Part shown: piece by piece, positions 1 to 6,869 of the stretch
Layout of the letters: every line of letters starts with the position of its first letter
Position numbering within the stretch: the first letter of the stretch is position 1
Source: Eubacteriaceae bacterium
GTDB lineage: Bacteria; Bacillota; Clostridia; Lachnospirales; Lachnospiraceae
NCBI GenBank assembly: GCA_910574015.1
Contig: CAJSYQ010000007.1
Span: forward strand, 1 to 64,000
Direction: 5' to 3'
Length of the DNA: 64,000 nucleotides
The notes under the pieces: model-generated
What the model was told of the DNA's origin: nothing
The model's input: only the letters and a program-made list of their open reading frames with translations
The model's database searches: none
Translations under genes and position numbers: made by a program

Positions 1-1
1 A

Positions 2-97
2 GATGCAAACCATTCTTTAAGGATTGGAGAACTTCTCAATAAGCAGGCAAAAATATATGAGGATCTCGGAGTGAAGGTACCAACCTCGTCATGTTAA
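2..97 (+). CDS. 3' end of an unidentified gene cut by the window edge
   Basis: An open frame enters from the left edge and stops with TAA at 95-97, giving 31 codons. The tail is hydrophilic and ends VPTSSC. It points toward the sigma-factor operon, which lies on the opposite strand, so the two units converge. I do not recognise the family. A transposase or other mobile-element tail is possible because the neighbouring genes all run the other way, but nothing in 31 residues proves it. The 98-182 stretch behind it holds only a weak GCCC/GGGC stem near 135-160 and no gene. Confidence 0.4.
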   Translation, partial: DANHSLRIGELLNKQAKIYEDLGVKVPTSSC

Positions 98-182
98 CTC
101 CGAGAATTCAGGTTCTTTGCCTTGCCCTTTGCTTTTTGGGCTCGGTTTTCCCTTCCGCGTCATGGTATGCGGTAATAAATCC

Positions 183-214
183 TTAATAAAATAGCAGGGC
201 TTCATACCCCGCTA
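183..214 (-). terminator. Rho-independent terminator of the sigma-factor operon
   Basis: A stem-loop at 192-214 (TAGC-A-GGG pairing with CCC-C-GCTA, one mismatch, 7-base loop) is followed on the minus strand by a TTTTATT run. It lies 58 bases after the 46-codon gene and ends the transcript that carries the sigma factor. Confidence 0.65.
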
Positions 215-271
215 TAATTGTGACTTATGCTTTTATAATTTCCTCGTTCACAATCCCTCCCGCACACGCTC

Positions 272-412
272 TTACAGATAAACCGTCTTCCCCTTTAAAA
301 ATCTTTTTAGCCCGTATCTCCCGACCATTGCATACCCCGCCTGCAAGTTTAAGCCCCACAAAACACCGGGGTCTGCGTCCACAGGCTCGGCTTCCTCCGA
401 ATTCGCTGTCAT
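272..412 (-). CDS. 46-aa small protein translationally coupled to the ECF-like sigma factor
   Basis: The start ATG overlaps the sigma stop in a classic ATGA (A at 412, stop TGA at 411-409), which implies translational coupling. The frame runs 46 codons to TAA at 272-274. The N-terminal third is acidic (NSEEAEPVDADPG), the rest is basic and aromatic (LNLQAGYAMVGRYGLKRFL). There is no signal peptide, membrane segment or cysteine. The position is that of an anti-sigma factor, but the protein is far too short to be a normal membrane-bound one. It could be a small sigma regulator or the intact remnant of a longer partner. An overlapping 64-codon frame (225-419) is less protein-like. Function unknown. 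Confidence 0.5.
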   Translation of the reverse strand: MTANSEEAEPVDADPGVLWGLNLQAGYAMVGRYGLKRFLKGKTVYL

Positions 413-960
413 TTTTCATAAGATATCCCTTTTTCTTCCAGCTTCTTTCTAAGGACCTTTTTCCCCCTCTGCAGACGTTTCCTCACCGTCTCGGGCTTAT
501 GTTCCAATATAGCTGCAATCTCTCTATAGTCGAATTCCAGAACCAGTTCCATATACATGCAGTCCTTGTAGCGATCTGGCAGTTTGTGGATTTCATCCGC
601 AATGACTCGAATTGTCTCATTCCCGCTGACCAGGTCATAAGAATCTGGCTCAAGAGATCCATCTGGAGTATAAGAAAAAATTTCCTCCACTTTTTTATAT
701 TTTCGTCTCTTCAGCATATCAAGAGAAATATTCTTACACAGAATGGCAACAAAATTTTTTGTTTCAAGAGAAAACGGATGCGCAATTCTTGTAATATTTT
801 TCATTATGCGAATAAAAGTTTCCTGTACAGCATCCTCTGCATCCTCCTTATCCTGCAGTACGTCAATGGCAATATAATATGCTAGTGTGGCAAACTGCTG
901 GTAAATATGTTGGATTTTTTCCTCATCCGAAAATCCCTTTCCCCTCCGATGCCTTGCCAT
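409..960 (-). CDS. RNA polymerase sigma factor, ECF-like (sigma-70 family)
   Basis: 183 residues, usual length for an ECF-type factor. Region 2 spans about residues 15-80, with the typical DAEDAVQETFIRIMKN stretch that contacts core polymerase and the -10 element, and the SLDMLKRRKYKK tail. Region 4, the -35-binding helix-turn-helix, spans about 118-172 (LPDRYKDCMYMELV, FDYREIAAILEHKPETVRKRLQRGKK). There is no region 1.1 or 3. The ATG at 958-960 has AGAGG directly upstream and GGGAG farther out. The gene is followed by the coupled 46-codon gene rather than a recognisable membrane anti-sigma factor, so how it is held inactive is unclear. Confidence 0.9.
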   Translation of the reverse strand: MARHRRGKGFSDEEKIQHIYQQFATLAYYIAIDVLQDKEDAEDAVQETFIRIMKNITRIAHPFSLETKNFVAILCKNISLDMLKRRKYKKVEEIFSYTPDGSLEPDSYDLVSGNETIRVIADEIHKLPDRYKDCMYMELVLEFDYREIAAILEHKPETVRKRLQRGKKVLRKKLEEKGISYEK

Positions 961-1024
961 CCTCTGTTCTCTCCCTTTATAAGCATTGAATTTTTTATGA
1001 TAAAATCAACACAGCCCAGCAGAA

Positions 1025-1049
1025 CCAATCTGAATCCGTTTCAGACTGG
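1025..1049 (-). terminator. Hairpin between DUF6472 gene and sigma factor, possible terminator
   Basis: CCAATCTGAA and TTCAGACTGG form a 10-bp stem with one wobble on the minus-strand RNA and a 5-base loop. The tract after it is only loosely T-rich (TTGATTTT about 20 bases on), so termination may be weak. It is the only structure in the 137-base gap. Confidence 0.4.
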
Positions 1050-1097
1050 CGCTGTTGGACCGCAAATCAATGCTCTTTCTATATCATATATCTGTTG

Positions 1098-1271
1098 TCA
1101 GTTCTGTTTTCTCACGATCTTATATTCATCATCGGTCTGGTAATAAGGACAGGCAGAATAAGAAGAGCTAAGGAATCTGGCCATCTCATCTTCATCGAGA
1201 TTTACCTCACATTCCGCATATCCCTCTTCATCATATACATAAAATGCACAGAATTCACAATTCGTCGTCAT
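1098..1271 (-). CDS. DUF6472 family small cysteine protein
   Basis: 57 residues with cysteines at 5, 8, 21 and 41 (CEFC, AECEV, ACPYY), an acidic middle (NLDEDEMARFL) and a DEYKIVRKQ tail. This pattern fits the short, uncharacterised Clostridia family DUF6472. The CXXC pair plus two further cysteines suggest metal or redox binding, which is inference. I chose the ATG at 1269-1271, inside the end of the upstream gene (17-base overlap), with GGGGG before it; a longer frame reaching 1400 only reads through the upstream gene. Cotranscribed with the anchored protein, PAP2 and glycosidase-like genes. Confidence 0.75.
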   Translation of the reverse strand: MTTNCEFCAFYVYDEEGYAECEVNLDEDEMARFLSSSYSACPYYQTDDEYKIVRKQN

Positions 1272-2703
1272 AAAGCCCCCATTTCGACAACATAGAAAAC
1301 CCGTTTTGCATAATTTCCTCTGCAAAGGCATCCTGCTTTGGATCCTCCAGGTCTGTTCCATCGATTTCTTCCCCTTTGGGCGGTTCAATCTCTCCCTCAA
1401 GCGTACCCAGCGTCACATTCACTGCCGCAGACAATATTTTATCCCCCTCCACACGAAGAGAAACATTTTTCAGATCATAGCTGACGGATTTTCCTGGATT
1501 CAGATTCTTTACAAGGCCTTCCGCCTTTATACTGAATACCTCCTCCCCCACAGCATCCAGGGTGATCTCTGATTTATATTTATTGTCCTTAGGATCTATA
1601 ACTGCCAAATAGGACAATTTTCCAAAAGAGATATCATCGATCAGCAGATGTGCATCTAAGCTCTCACTAAGGTTGTCCGTCTTTGTATCCTTCATTACAA
1701 TATCAAGACTTATATTTTCCCCATCCTGCTTTGTTTTAAGCTGTAATTGGGCTTTGCTGTCTTCCTTCCCCTCAAAATCCATGCTGAGGGAATAAGGATT
1801 TCCGTTTAATGTCACCTCAAAACTAACTCTGCTGACATCCTTCTCACTGCCCTTCACATAAAATATAAAATCCGAAGATTCACTAGTAATCTTCTCCACA
1901 GCTTCCTCCAAAAAGGAGAGCAGATCATCCTCTTCGTCTAAATACATATTGAGAAAATCCACGGTTTCCTTCTGCTCCGACATAAAGTGGTAGAAATCAT
2001 GAAAAACTGTATCCAGCGCACTTTTGGGAACAGTCAGACGGTATGTATCCTTCTCTGTCTCCTTGCAGGAGAGTTCGTCATACACTTTTTTTACTTCGTC
2101 CCACAGGAACTTTTCAAAAGCTTTTCCAAATTCATTATACTTCCTGTTGGTCATGTAATCCATCCTGCTCTCCAGCAGATCCACAACACCGGAATCTTCT
2201 GACAGGGACTCCCATTCCCTCTTGTCCACAACAACGACTTTACCCGGACTGAGCTCTGGAAAGGCGGTGCATGTCTTATCCTCATCCATATAGGCAACCA
2301 CCGAGAGTCTCTCATCGCCTTTTGACAGATTCAATAGTGTATTGGATTTTGTTCTGTCTGCACTGGTCTGTATCTCTGCCTGGAATACAAATTTTGAAAA
2401 ATCAAAATCCGTCCCGGCCTCTTTCATTATCTTGTCGTTAAATTTAAGTCCTGAAAGACGGACGCTGGCAGAGGAACCCTTCTCCATAGACGCTCTTATC
2501 AGCTCACCTGTCCCCACATGGTCGCTGACATAGGAACGGCTCAGTTTCTTCGGAACCTGTGCAAGAAGCTCTAAGGCAGTTTCCTTATCCGATTTAAAGA
2601 ACCCCACAGAAGCCATAACTCCTACAGATACCGCTGCTGTAACCACTAAAATCACCACTGCTATGATAGCGGTCTCAATTTTCCCTCTGTTTTTTACTTT
2701 CAT
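1255..2703 (-). CDS. Membrane-anchored extracytoplasmic protein of unknown function
   Basis: 482 residues from the ATG at 2703, which has GGGAGG five bases upstream; an ATG 21 bases earlier lacks such a site. One N-terminal transmembrane segment follows a short basic stretch (about residues 9-35). The rest is a hydrophilic outer domain rich in charged residues, with alternating beta-type stretches and a Pro-Gly-Glu segment near residue 450. No enzyme motif is visible. Its first bases overlap the end of the PAP2 gene and its last bases overlap DUF6472, so the genes are tightly cotranscribed. Family not recognised with confidence. Confidence 0.75.
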   Translation of the reverse strand: MKVKNRGKIETAIIAVVILVVTAAVSVGVMASVGFFKSDKETALELLAQVPKKLSRSYVSDHVGTGELIRASMEKGSSASVRLSGLKFNDKIMKEAGTDFDFSKFVFQAEIQTSADRTKSNTLLNLSKGDERLSVVAYMDEDKTCTAFPELSPGKVVVVDKREWESLSEDSGVVDLLESRMDYMTNRKYNEFGKAFEKFLWDEVKKVYDELSCKETEKDTYRLTVPKSALDTVFHDFYHFMSEQKETVDFLNMYLDEEDDLLSFLEEAVEKITSESSDFIFYVKGSEKDVSRVSFEVTLNGNPYSLSMDFEGKEDSKAQLQLKTKQDGENISLDIVMKDTKTDNLSESLDAHLLIDDISFGKLSYLAVIDPKDNKYKSEITLDAVGEEVFSIKAEGLVKNLNPGKSVSYDLKNVSLRVEGDKILSAAVNVTLGTLEGEIEPPKGEEIDGTDLEDPKQDAFAEEIMQNGFSMLSKWGLYDDEL

Positions 2704-3244
2704 GTTTTCCTCCCTTTTTAGCATTGTATATTGTTACCTTATTTATTATCCACCATGATACCATGGCAAGAAAAACCCCAATCACAGCTCCTGCCAGAAT
2801 ATCGGTGGGATAATGTACATAAAAATACAAGCGTGAGACCGCAATGATAATAGCTCCTGCCAGTGCGGCTGTTCCCCATTTTTTGTTCCATATATATACA
2901 CTTACGGCGGCGGCAAAAGAAGACATGGTATGTCCGGAGGGAAATGAGTAATCCCGCGGAATGGCGATGAGCATTTCAATATCCTGAGCCCGCCAGCATG
3001 GCCTCGGCCGTGCCACCACATTTTTCAGGAAAGCATTTCCTGTCAGCAGACAGAAGATCAGTGACAGCAGCACTGCTATCCCGGCTTTTCTGCTGGATCT
3101 TCCTGCCAGAAGCAGAATCCCCACAGCAATCCATACGGCACCGGCTTCCCCGATCAGGGTAAACAGCTTAAATAGCGGAGTCAGGACTGGACTCTGAATG
3201 GACCGAAACAGATCCAGGATCGTACTGTCAAACCACTCTACCAC
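2675..3244 (-). CDS. PAP2-family membrane phosphatase
   Basis: 189 residues. All three acid-phosphatase signatures are present: K74-X6-R81-P82, P102-S103-G104-H105, and S137-R138-X5-H144-X3-D148. Five or six membrane helices surround them. Such proteins dephosphorylate lipid phosphates such as undecaprenyl diphosphate or phosphatidate at the outer face of the membrane; the exact substrate cannot be read from sequence. The start is GTG at 3244 with AAGGAGG seven bases upstream. The 3' end overlaps the next gene by 29 bases. Confidence 0.9.
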   Translation of the reverse strand: MVEWFDSTILDLFRSIQSPVLTPLFKLFTLIGEAGAVWIAVGILLLAGRSSRKAGIAVLLSLIFCLLTGNAFLKNVVARPRPCWRAQDIEMLIAIPRDYSFPSGHTMSSFAAAVSVYIWNKKWGTAALAGAIIIAVSRLYFYVHYPTDILAGAVIGVFLAMVSWWIINKVTIYNAKKGGKHESKKQREN

Positions 3245-3276
3245 GAAATGCCTCCTTTATAAACGAATGATTTCTT

Positions 3277-4578
3277 CTATTTCCTGCTTTTTTTCTTTGC
3301 CAGTACCTTTACCACACACTTTTTTTTCAGCTTTCCATAACTGGCATAAATGGTTACTTTTCCCTTCTTCTTCGCCTTAATCTTTCCCGTCTTAGTAACC
3401 GTGGCAATCTTTTTATTTGAACTCTTCCATTTCACTGTCCTTCCCCGAAGTCTTGTGGGATTCAGCGTGGCACGGAGCTTAAATGTCTTCCCCGCCCTCA
3501 GCGTCTTCTTTTTCTTATTCAGCTTCATGCTGCCGATGGCAGTGAGATAATTGGTAACCTCTTTCGATGCAACGGAATGATATAAATTGAGATAAGAGAA
3601 AAGCACGTATCCCTCGCTGTTTCCCGCCCGGATCAGAGCCAGCTGACTGGCAATATTGTTATTTCTCTTCTTCCAGCCCGGATCCTCTTTCAGGCTGTAC
3701 CCCGCCTTATACAGAGCAAGTCCGATGTACATTGGTATATCCCTTACATTATAGCTTCGCCACTCTGCCAGACGTTCACTGAACAGCGCCGTCTTCACAC
3801 CTTCCATAATATACTCGTCAGACCAGTAGATCTGCGGGACGATATAATCCACATACCCTGCCTGGGACATCCATGTCTTTACATCCGCCCCGATCTTCTC
3901 GCAGTAGTCAATCCCCCCCGCCGGACTGATGCCGAATTTCAGGCGGCTGCTCTTTGCCTTGACTGTCTGGTATACCTTCCTCACCATCTCATTTACATTT
4001 TTCATGCGGTCTGCTTTTTTGACCTTATTATATTTTTTCTCGTTTGTGGGATAAAAATAATCATCAAAATGAATGCCGTCCACTTTGTATTTGGTGACGA
4101 TTTCCTTAACCTGTGCCACAATCCGTTTCACCGTCTCGGCAGATGCCGGATCCAGCACCTTCTTCTGTGTCACCCGGTACGGATTCATCCAGGCATGAAA
4201 CTGAATGCCATATTTATGAGAATAATCAATCAGAATCTTCAATGGATCATAGGGCAGCGCCTTTCCACTCTTGCTGATCCTCGTGCTCCATCCCGTCACC
4301 GAAGAGGGATAGATGGCATCATCATATGATCTCACATGAAAATAGACGGTATTGCATCCATTGGCCTTGATATTGGCAAATAACCGGTTCGCGTTCGTTC
4401 TGAATTCGGATTCACTCTTATCATTCAGTCCAAGATCTGCATACTCAAAACAGGACACCCAGATTCCCTTTACCGAAAAGGTTCCTGCCTGGGCTTCTGT
4501 CTTTTGAAAAAAACCTGATCCAAGTGACAGAAGCATCAGTACTAATAACATTGGCATATATTTTACTATTCTCTTCAA
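3277..4578 (-). CDS. Secreted GHL10 (DUF187) glycosidase-like protein with Big2 domain
   Basis: 433 residues. A basic signal peptide with a hydrophobic core (about residues 1-30) is followed by a glycoside-hydrolase-like TIM barrel (about 36-340): GIWVSCFEYADLGL, HVRSYDDAIYPS, FHAWMNPYRV, VDGIHFDDYFYPT and a DYIVPQIYWS motif. This matches the YngK-like GHL10 family, of which members are presumed to act on cell-wall or surface glycans. A C-terminal bacterial Ig-like Big2 domain (about 350-425, VKWKSSNKKIATV) probably holds it to the wall. The last residues are very lysine-rich. Lies in the operon with the PAP2 phosphatase, which fits envelope work. Confidence 0.88.
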   Translation of the reverse strand: MKRIVKYMPMLLVLMLLSLGSGFFQKTEAQAGTFSVKGIWVSCFEYADLGLNDKSESEFRTNANRLFANIKANGCNTVYFHVRSYDDAIYPSSVTGWSTRISKSGKALPYDPLKILIDYSHKYGIQFHAWMNPYRVTQKKVLDPASAETVKRIVAQVKEIVTKYKVDGIHFDDYFYPTNEKKYNKVKKADRMKNVNEMVRKVYQTVKAKSSRLKFGISPAGGIDYCEKIGADVKTWMSQAGYVDYIVPQIYWSDEYIMEGVKTALFSERLAEWRSYNVRDIPMYIGLALYKAGYSLKEDPGWKKRNNNIASQLALIRAGNSEGYVLFSYLNLYHSVASKEVTNYLTAIGSMKLNKKKKTLRAGKTFKLRATLNPTRLRGRTVKWKSSNKKIATVTKTGKIKAKKKGKVTIYASYGKLKKKCVVKVLAKKKSRK

Positions 4579-4609
4579 TTCGCACCTCGATTCCTATTCA
4601 TTCCTATCA

Positions 4610-5515
4610 CTACACAAAAAGCCCTGTACTGAAATACCGTTCCATACGATCCGGCAGTACTGTGGCAATTATTTTATCGGTACCATATTTCTCTGCCAGT
4701 CTCTCTGCCGCCCACACATTTGCCCCGGAGGAGATTCCGCACAAAAGTCCCGGCACCCGGGCAAGCTCCTTTGTGGCAGCAACCGCTTCCTCGTCTGGTA
4801 CTTCAATAATGTCGTCAATCATATCCCTGTCCAAAACGGCCGGGACAAAGCCGTCACCAATCCCCTGTATGCTGTGTATGCCAGGTTTATGCCCGCGCAG
4901 TGCCGACACATCCTTCGGCTCTACGGCGGCCAGAATAAGCCCCGGATTCTTCTCCTTTAGATATCGTCCCATCCCCTGCAGTGTTCCGCCGCTGCCCAGA
5001 CCGGAAACAAAGATATCAATCCTTCCTTCCATCTGTTCATAAAGCTCCACCGCCGTGGTGGTATAATGGATCTCCGGATTATCTGGATTTTCAAACTGCT
5101 GAGGCAGGAAACAGTTTCCCCGCTCCCTCACAAGCTCTTCCGCCTTAGCCACAGAACCTCCGATGCTGAGCTCCTTCGGGGTCAGTACCAGCTCCGCCCC
5201 CAGCATCTTTATAATCGTTTTGCGCTCTTCGCTCATGTTTTCCGGCATAACAATCACCACATGGTACCCTTTTCTAACCCCCACAAAGGCCAGGCCGATC
5301 CCTGTGTTGCCGGATGTCGGCTCCACAATGGTCATACCCGGCTTCAATATACCTTTTCTCTCTGCCTGCTCCACCATATTTTTCGCCACGCGGTCCTTAA
5401 TGCTGCCTCCAGGATTCAAAAACTCTGCCTTGGCAAAAATGGAGTATCCAGTCATTTCCTTTAGACTGACAAGGGGAGTATCCCCGATTAGGTCAATTGC
5501 ATTTTTATATAGCAT
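4610..5515 (-). CDS. cysK: Cysteine synthase A (O-acetylserine sulfhydrylase)
   Basis: 301 residues, usual length. It makes L-cysteine from O-acetylserine and sulfide using pyridoxal phosphate. The PLP lysine is K40 in NPGGSIKDR, the substrate loop PTSGNTG is at about 67-73, and the phosphate-binding glycine loop GLGSGGT is near residue 170. The C-terminal CGISSGAN binds the PLP ring nitrogen. It follows the PH-domain gene by 15 bases and is probably read from the same promoter. No T-box or other leader is visible ahead of it. CysM-type enzymes share the motifs; CysK is the more likely reading. Confidence 0.92.
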   Translation of the reverse strand: MLYKNAIDLIGDTPLVSLKEMTGYSIFAKAEFLNPGGSIKDRVAKNMVEQAERKGILKPGMTIVEPTSGNTGIGLAFVGVRKGYHVVIVMPENMSEERKTIIKMLGAELVLTPKELSIGGSVAKAEELVRERGNCFLPQQFENPDNPEIHYTTTAVELYEQMEGRIDIFVSGLGSGGTLQGMGRYLKEKNPGLILAAVEPKDVSALRGHKPGIHSIQGIGDGFVPAVLDRDMIDDIIEVPDEEAVAATKELARVPGLLCGISSGANVWAAERLAEKYGTDKIIATVLPDRMERYFSTGLFV

Positions 5516-5530
5516 ACGATTTAATTCCTT

Positions 5531-5902
5531 CTATTCTTCGGATGATTCTACTTCATCATATGACATGAATTCCCGATTTGTGACATGCTTTAGATCCCGC
5601 TGTTTCTCCACCAGCCCCGACAGCATCTCCTTCACATCTTTGGAGCGTTTCACACTCAGTATATCGAACTCATTCATACTCTTATCCGCCGAATAACAGT
5701 GAATCGTTCCCACACCAAATATCCTCTGTCCAAATGAGCGGTTCAGAGTCAGATCCAGGATCCGGTACAGCCGCACCTCGTCCTCACTTTTATTGAAAAA
5801 TCCCTTTTCTATAAAAAGACGGTCCTCTGTCAGACAGTATTTTGTAAATGATAATGGTAACCCAAATAGTGTTCTCTTTCTGTCGCTCCATATGTAATCC
5901 AT
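5531..5902 (-). CDS. PH domain-containing protein (bacterial PH, YdbT/DUF304 type)
   Basis: 123 residues from the ATG at 5902, which has GGAGG six bases upstream; in-frame ATGs farther up lack this spacing. The sequence follows the bPH_2 pattern: strands leading with YCLTEDRLFIEKGFF, then RLYRILDLTLNRSFGQRIFGVGTI and DFDILSVK-type ending. These domains are found on small membrane-linked or soluble proteins, and their ligands are mostly unknown. There is no membrane segment here. Placed just before cysK with 15 bases between. Confidence 0.82.
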   Translation of the reverse strand: MDYIWSDRKRTLFGLPLSFTKYCLTEDRLFIEKGFFNKSEDEVRLYRILDLTLNRSFGQRIFGVGTIHCYSADKSMNEFDILSVKRSKDVKEMLSGLVEKQRDLKHVTNREFMSYDEVESSEE

Positions 5903-5983
5903 ATTTTCCTCCATTTGCTCACGTCTTTTGCCCATAATGAAGTTTGGCGTGCGCGCACAAGCTTCATATCTGCATGCCTTATT

Positions 5984-6012
5984 AGTATAACATAAGAAAA
6001 AGGCAAAGTCTA
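5984..6012 (-). promoter_or_regulatory. SigA-type promoter for PH-domain gene and cysK
   Basis: On the minus strand, TAGACT (6012-6007), a 17-base spacer and TATACT (5989-5984). The -35 overlaps the stop of the amidase gene. Between it and the gene lies GTGCGCGCAC, a 10-bp palindrome at about 5949-5958, flanked by ATGAAG/CTTCAT arms that could fold the leader. Confidence 0.5.
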
Positions 6013-6837
6013 TCCGTTTTCTGGTACCGGCTCCAGCCGGTACACATCCCCTCTGACATTTGCCAGAGAAGGAATCTGTGTCCTCACGTCCCGGATCCGC
6101 CCGGCATCCACCTCTGCGTAGATGATTTCTTCCTCTGTGCCAGCTCGGGCAATCACCTCTCCCCAGGGATCGACGATCATGGAATTCCCATACGACGTAA
6201 AAGAATCGTTCCGCCCGCACTGCCCCGCCGCCGCCACATAACATGTATTCTCAATGGCCCGTGCCCGGAGAAGCGGCTCCCAGTGTGCCCTTCCCGTATC
6301 TTGTGTAAAATTGGCAGAGACCACCAGAAGCTCCGCCCCCCTCGCTGCCATGATCCGAAACAGCTCTGGAAAGCGCAGGTCATAACATACCGCCAGCCCG
6401 ATTTTCCCAAGCTCTGTACCGCATACCACGATCTCATCCCCTGGCGATGCCTCCGAAGACTCCCGGTATCCGGGCCCCTCCGTAAGCTCCACATCAAACA
6501 TGTGCAGCTTGCGGTACCGTCCTGCCATGGTCCCATCCGGTGAAAATAAAATGCTGGTATTATAGGGATTTCCGTCCTCCCGTCTCTCTGTGAGAGTACC
6601 GCAGTGCACATAAATCCCATACTTTCTTGCACAGGAGGCATAAAATCGTGTCATCTCCCCCGGCACATCCGAGGCATGCTGTCTGTAATCCTTACCAAGA
6701 TATTCCGCATGTTCTGGAAAAATAACCAGATCCGCCTGATTCCCTGCCGCCCTGCCGATGCAGGTCTCGATCCTGGCCAGATTTTCCTGTATATCTTCCC
6801 CAGAACTGAACTGTACCACTGCAGCCTTATACTTCAT
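6010..6837 (-). CDS. Carbon-nitrogen hydrolase (nitrilase superfamily)
   Basis: 275 residues. The catalytic Glu-Lys-Cys triad is visible at E42 (FPEHAEY), K110 (YRKLHMFD) and C151 (VCYDLRFPEL). The KLHMFDV and CYDLRFPEL stretches are typical of the Nit/omega-amidase branch that repairs deaminated glutathione or hydrolyses 2-oxoglutaramate, but the true amide substrate is not certain. The start is ATG 6837 with GGGAGG five bases before; an upstream in-frame ATG at 6879 lies within the end of the ABC gene and has no such site. 32 bases after the ABC exporter, so probably cotranscribed. Confidence 0.88.
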   Translation of the reverse strand: MKYKAAVVQFSSGEDIQENLARIETCIGRAAGNQADLVIFPEHAEYLGKDYRQHASDVPGEMTRFYASCARKYGIYVHCGTLTERREDGNPYNTSILFSPDGTMAGRYRKLHMFDVELTEGPGYRESSEASPGDEIVVCGTELGKIGLAVCYDLRFPELFRIMAARGAELLVVSANFTQDTGRAHWEPLLRARAIENTCYVAAAGQCGRNDSFTSYGNSMIVDPWGEVIARAGTEEEIIYAEVDAGRIRDVRTQIPSLANVRGDVYRLEPVPENG

Positions 6838-6869
6838 GAAGACCTCCCTTCTGCCAGGTATACGGTATA

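Noticed and set aside
225-419. 64-codon frame overlapping the sigma gene end
   Set aside because: Arg/Gly/Cys-rich and unlike a folded protein; the 46-codon ATGA-coupled frame at 272..412 fits better.
1272-1400. 43 extra codons ahead of DUF6472
   Set aside because: They read the previous gene in another frame; the family starts at MTTNCEFC.
5516-6010. T-box or sulfur riboswitch for cysK
   Set aside because: No T-box sequence or SAM-type stem pattern; only a short palindrome-bearing leader.
5903-6244. Long N-terminal extension of the PH-domain frame
   Set aside because: It overlaps the amidase gene and its promoter; GGAGG marks the start at 5902.
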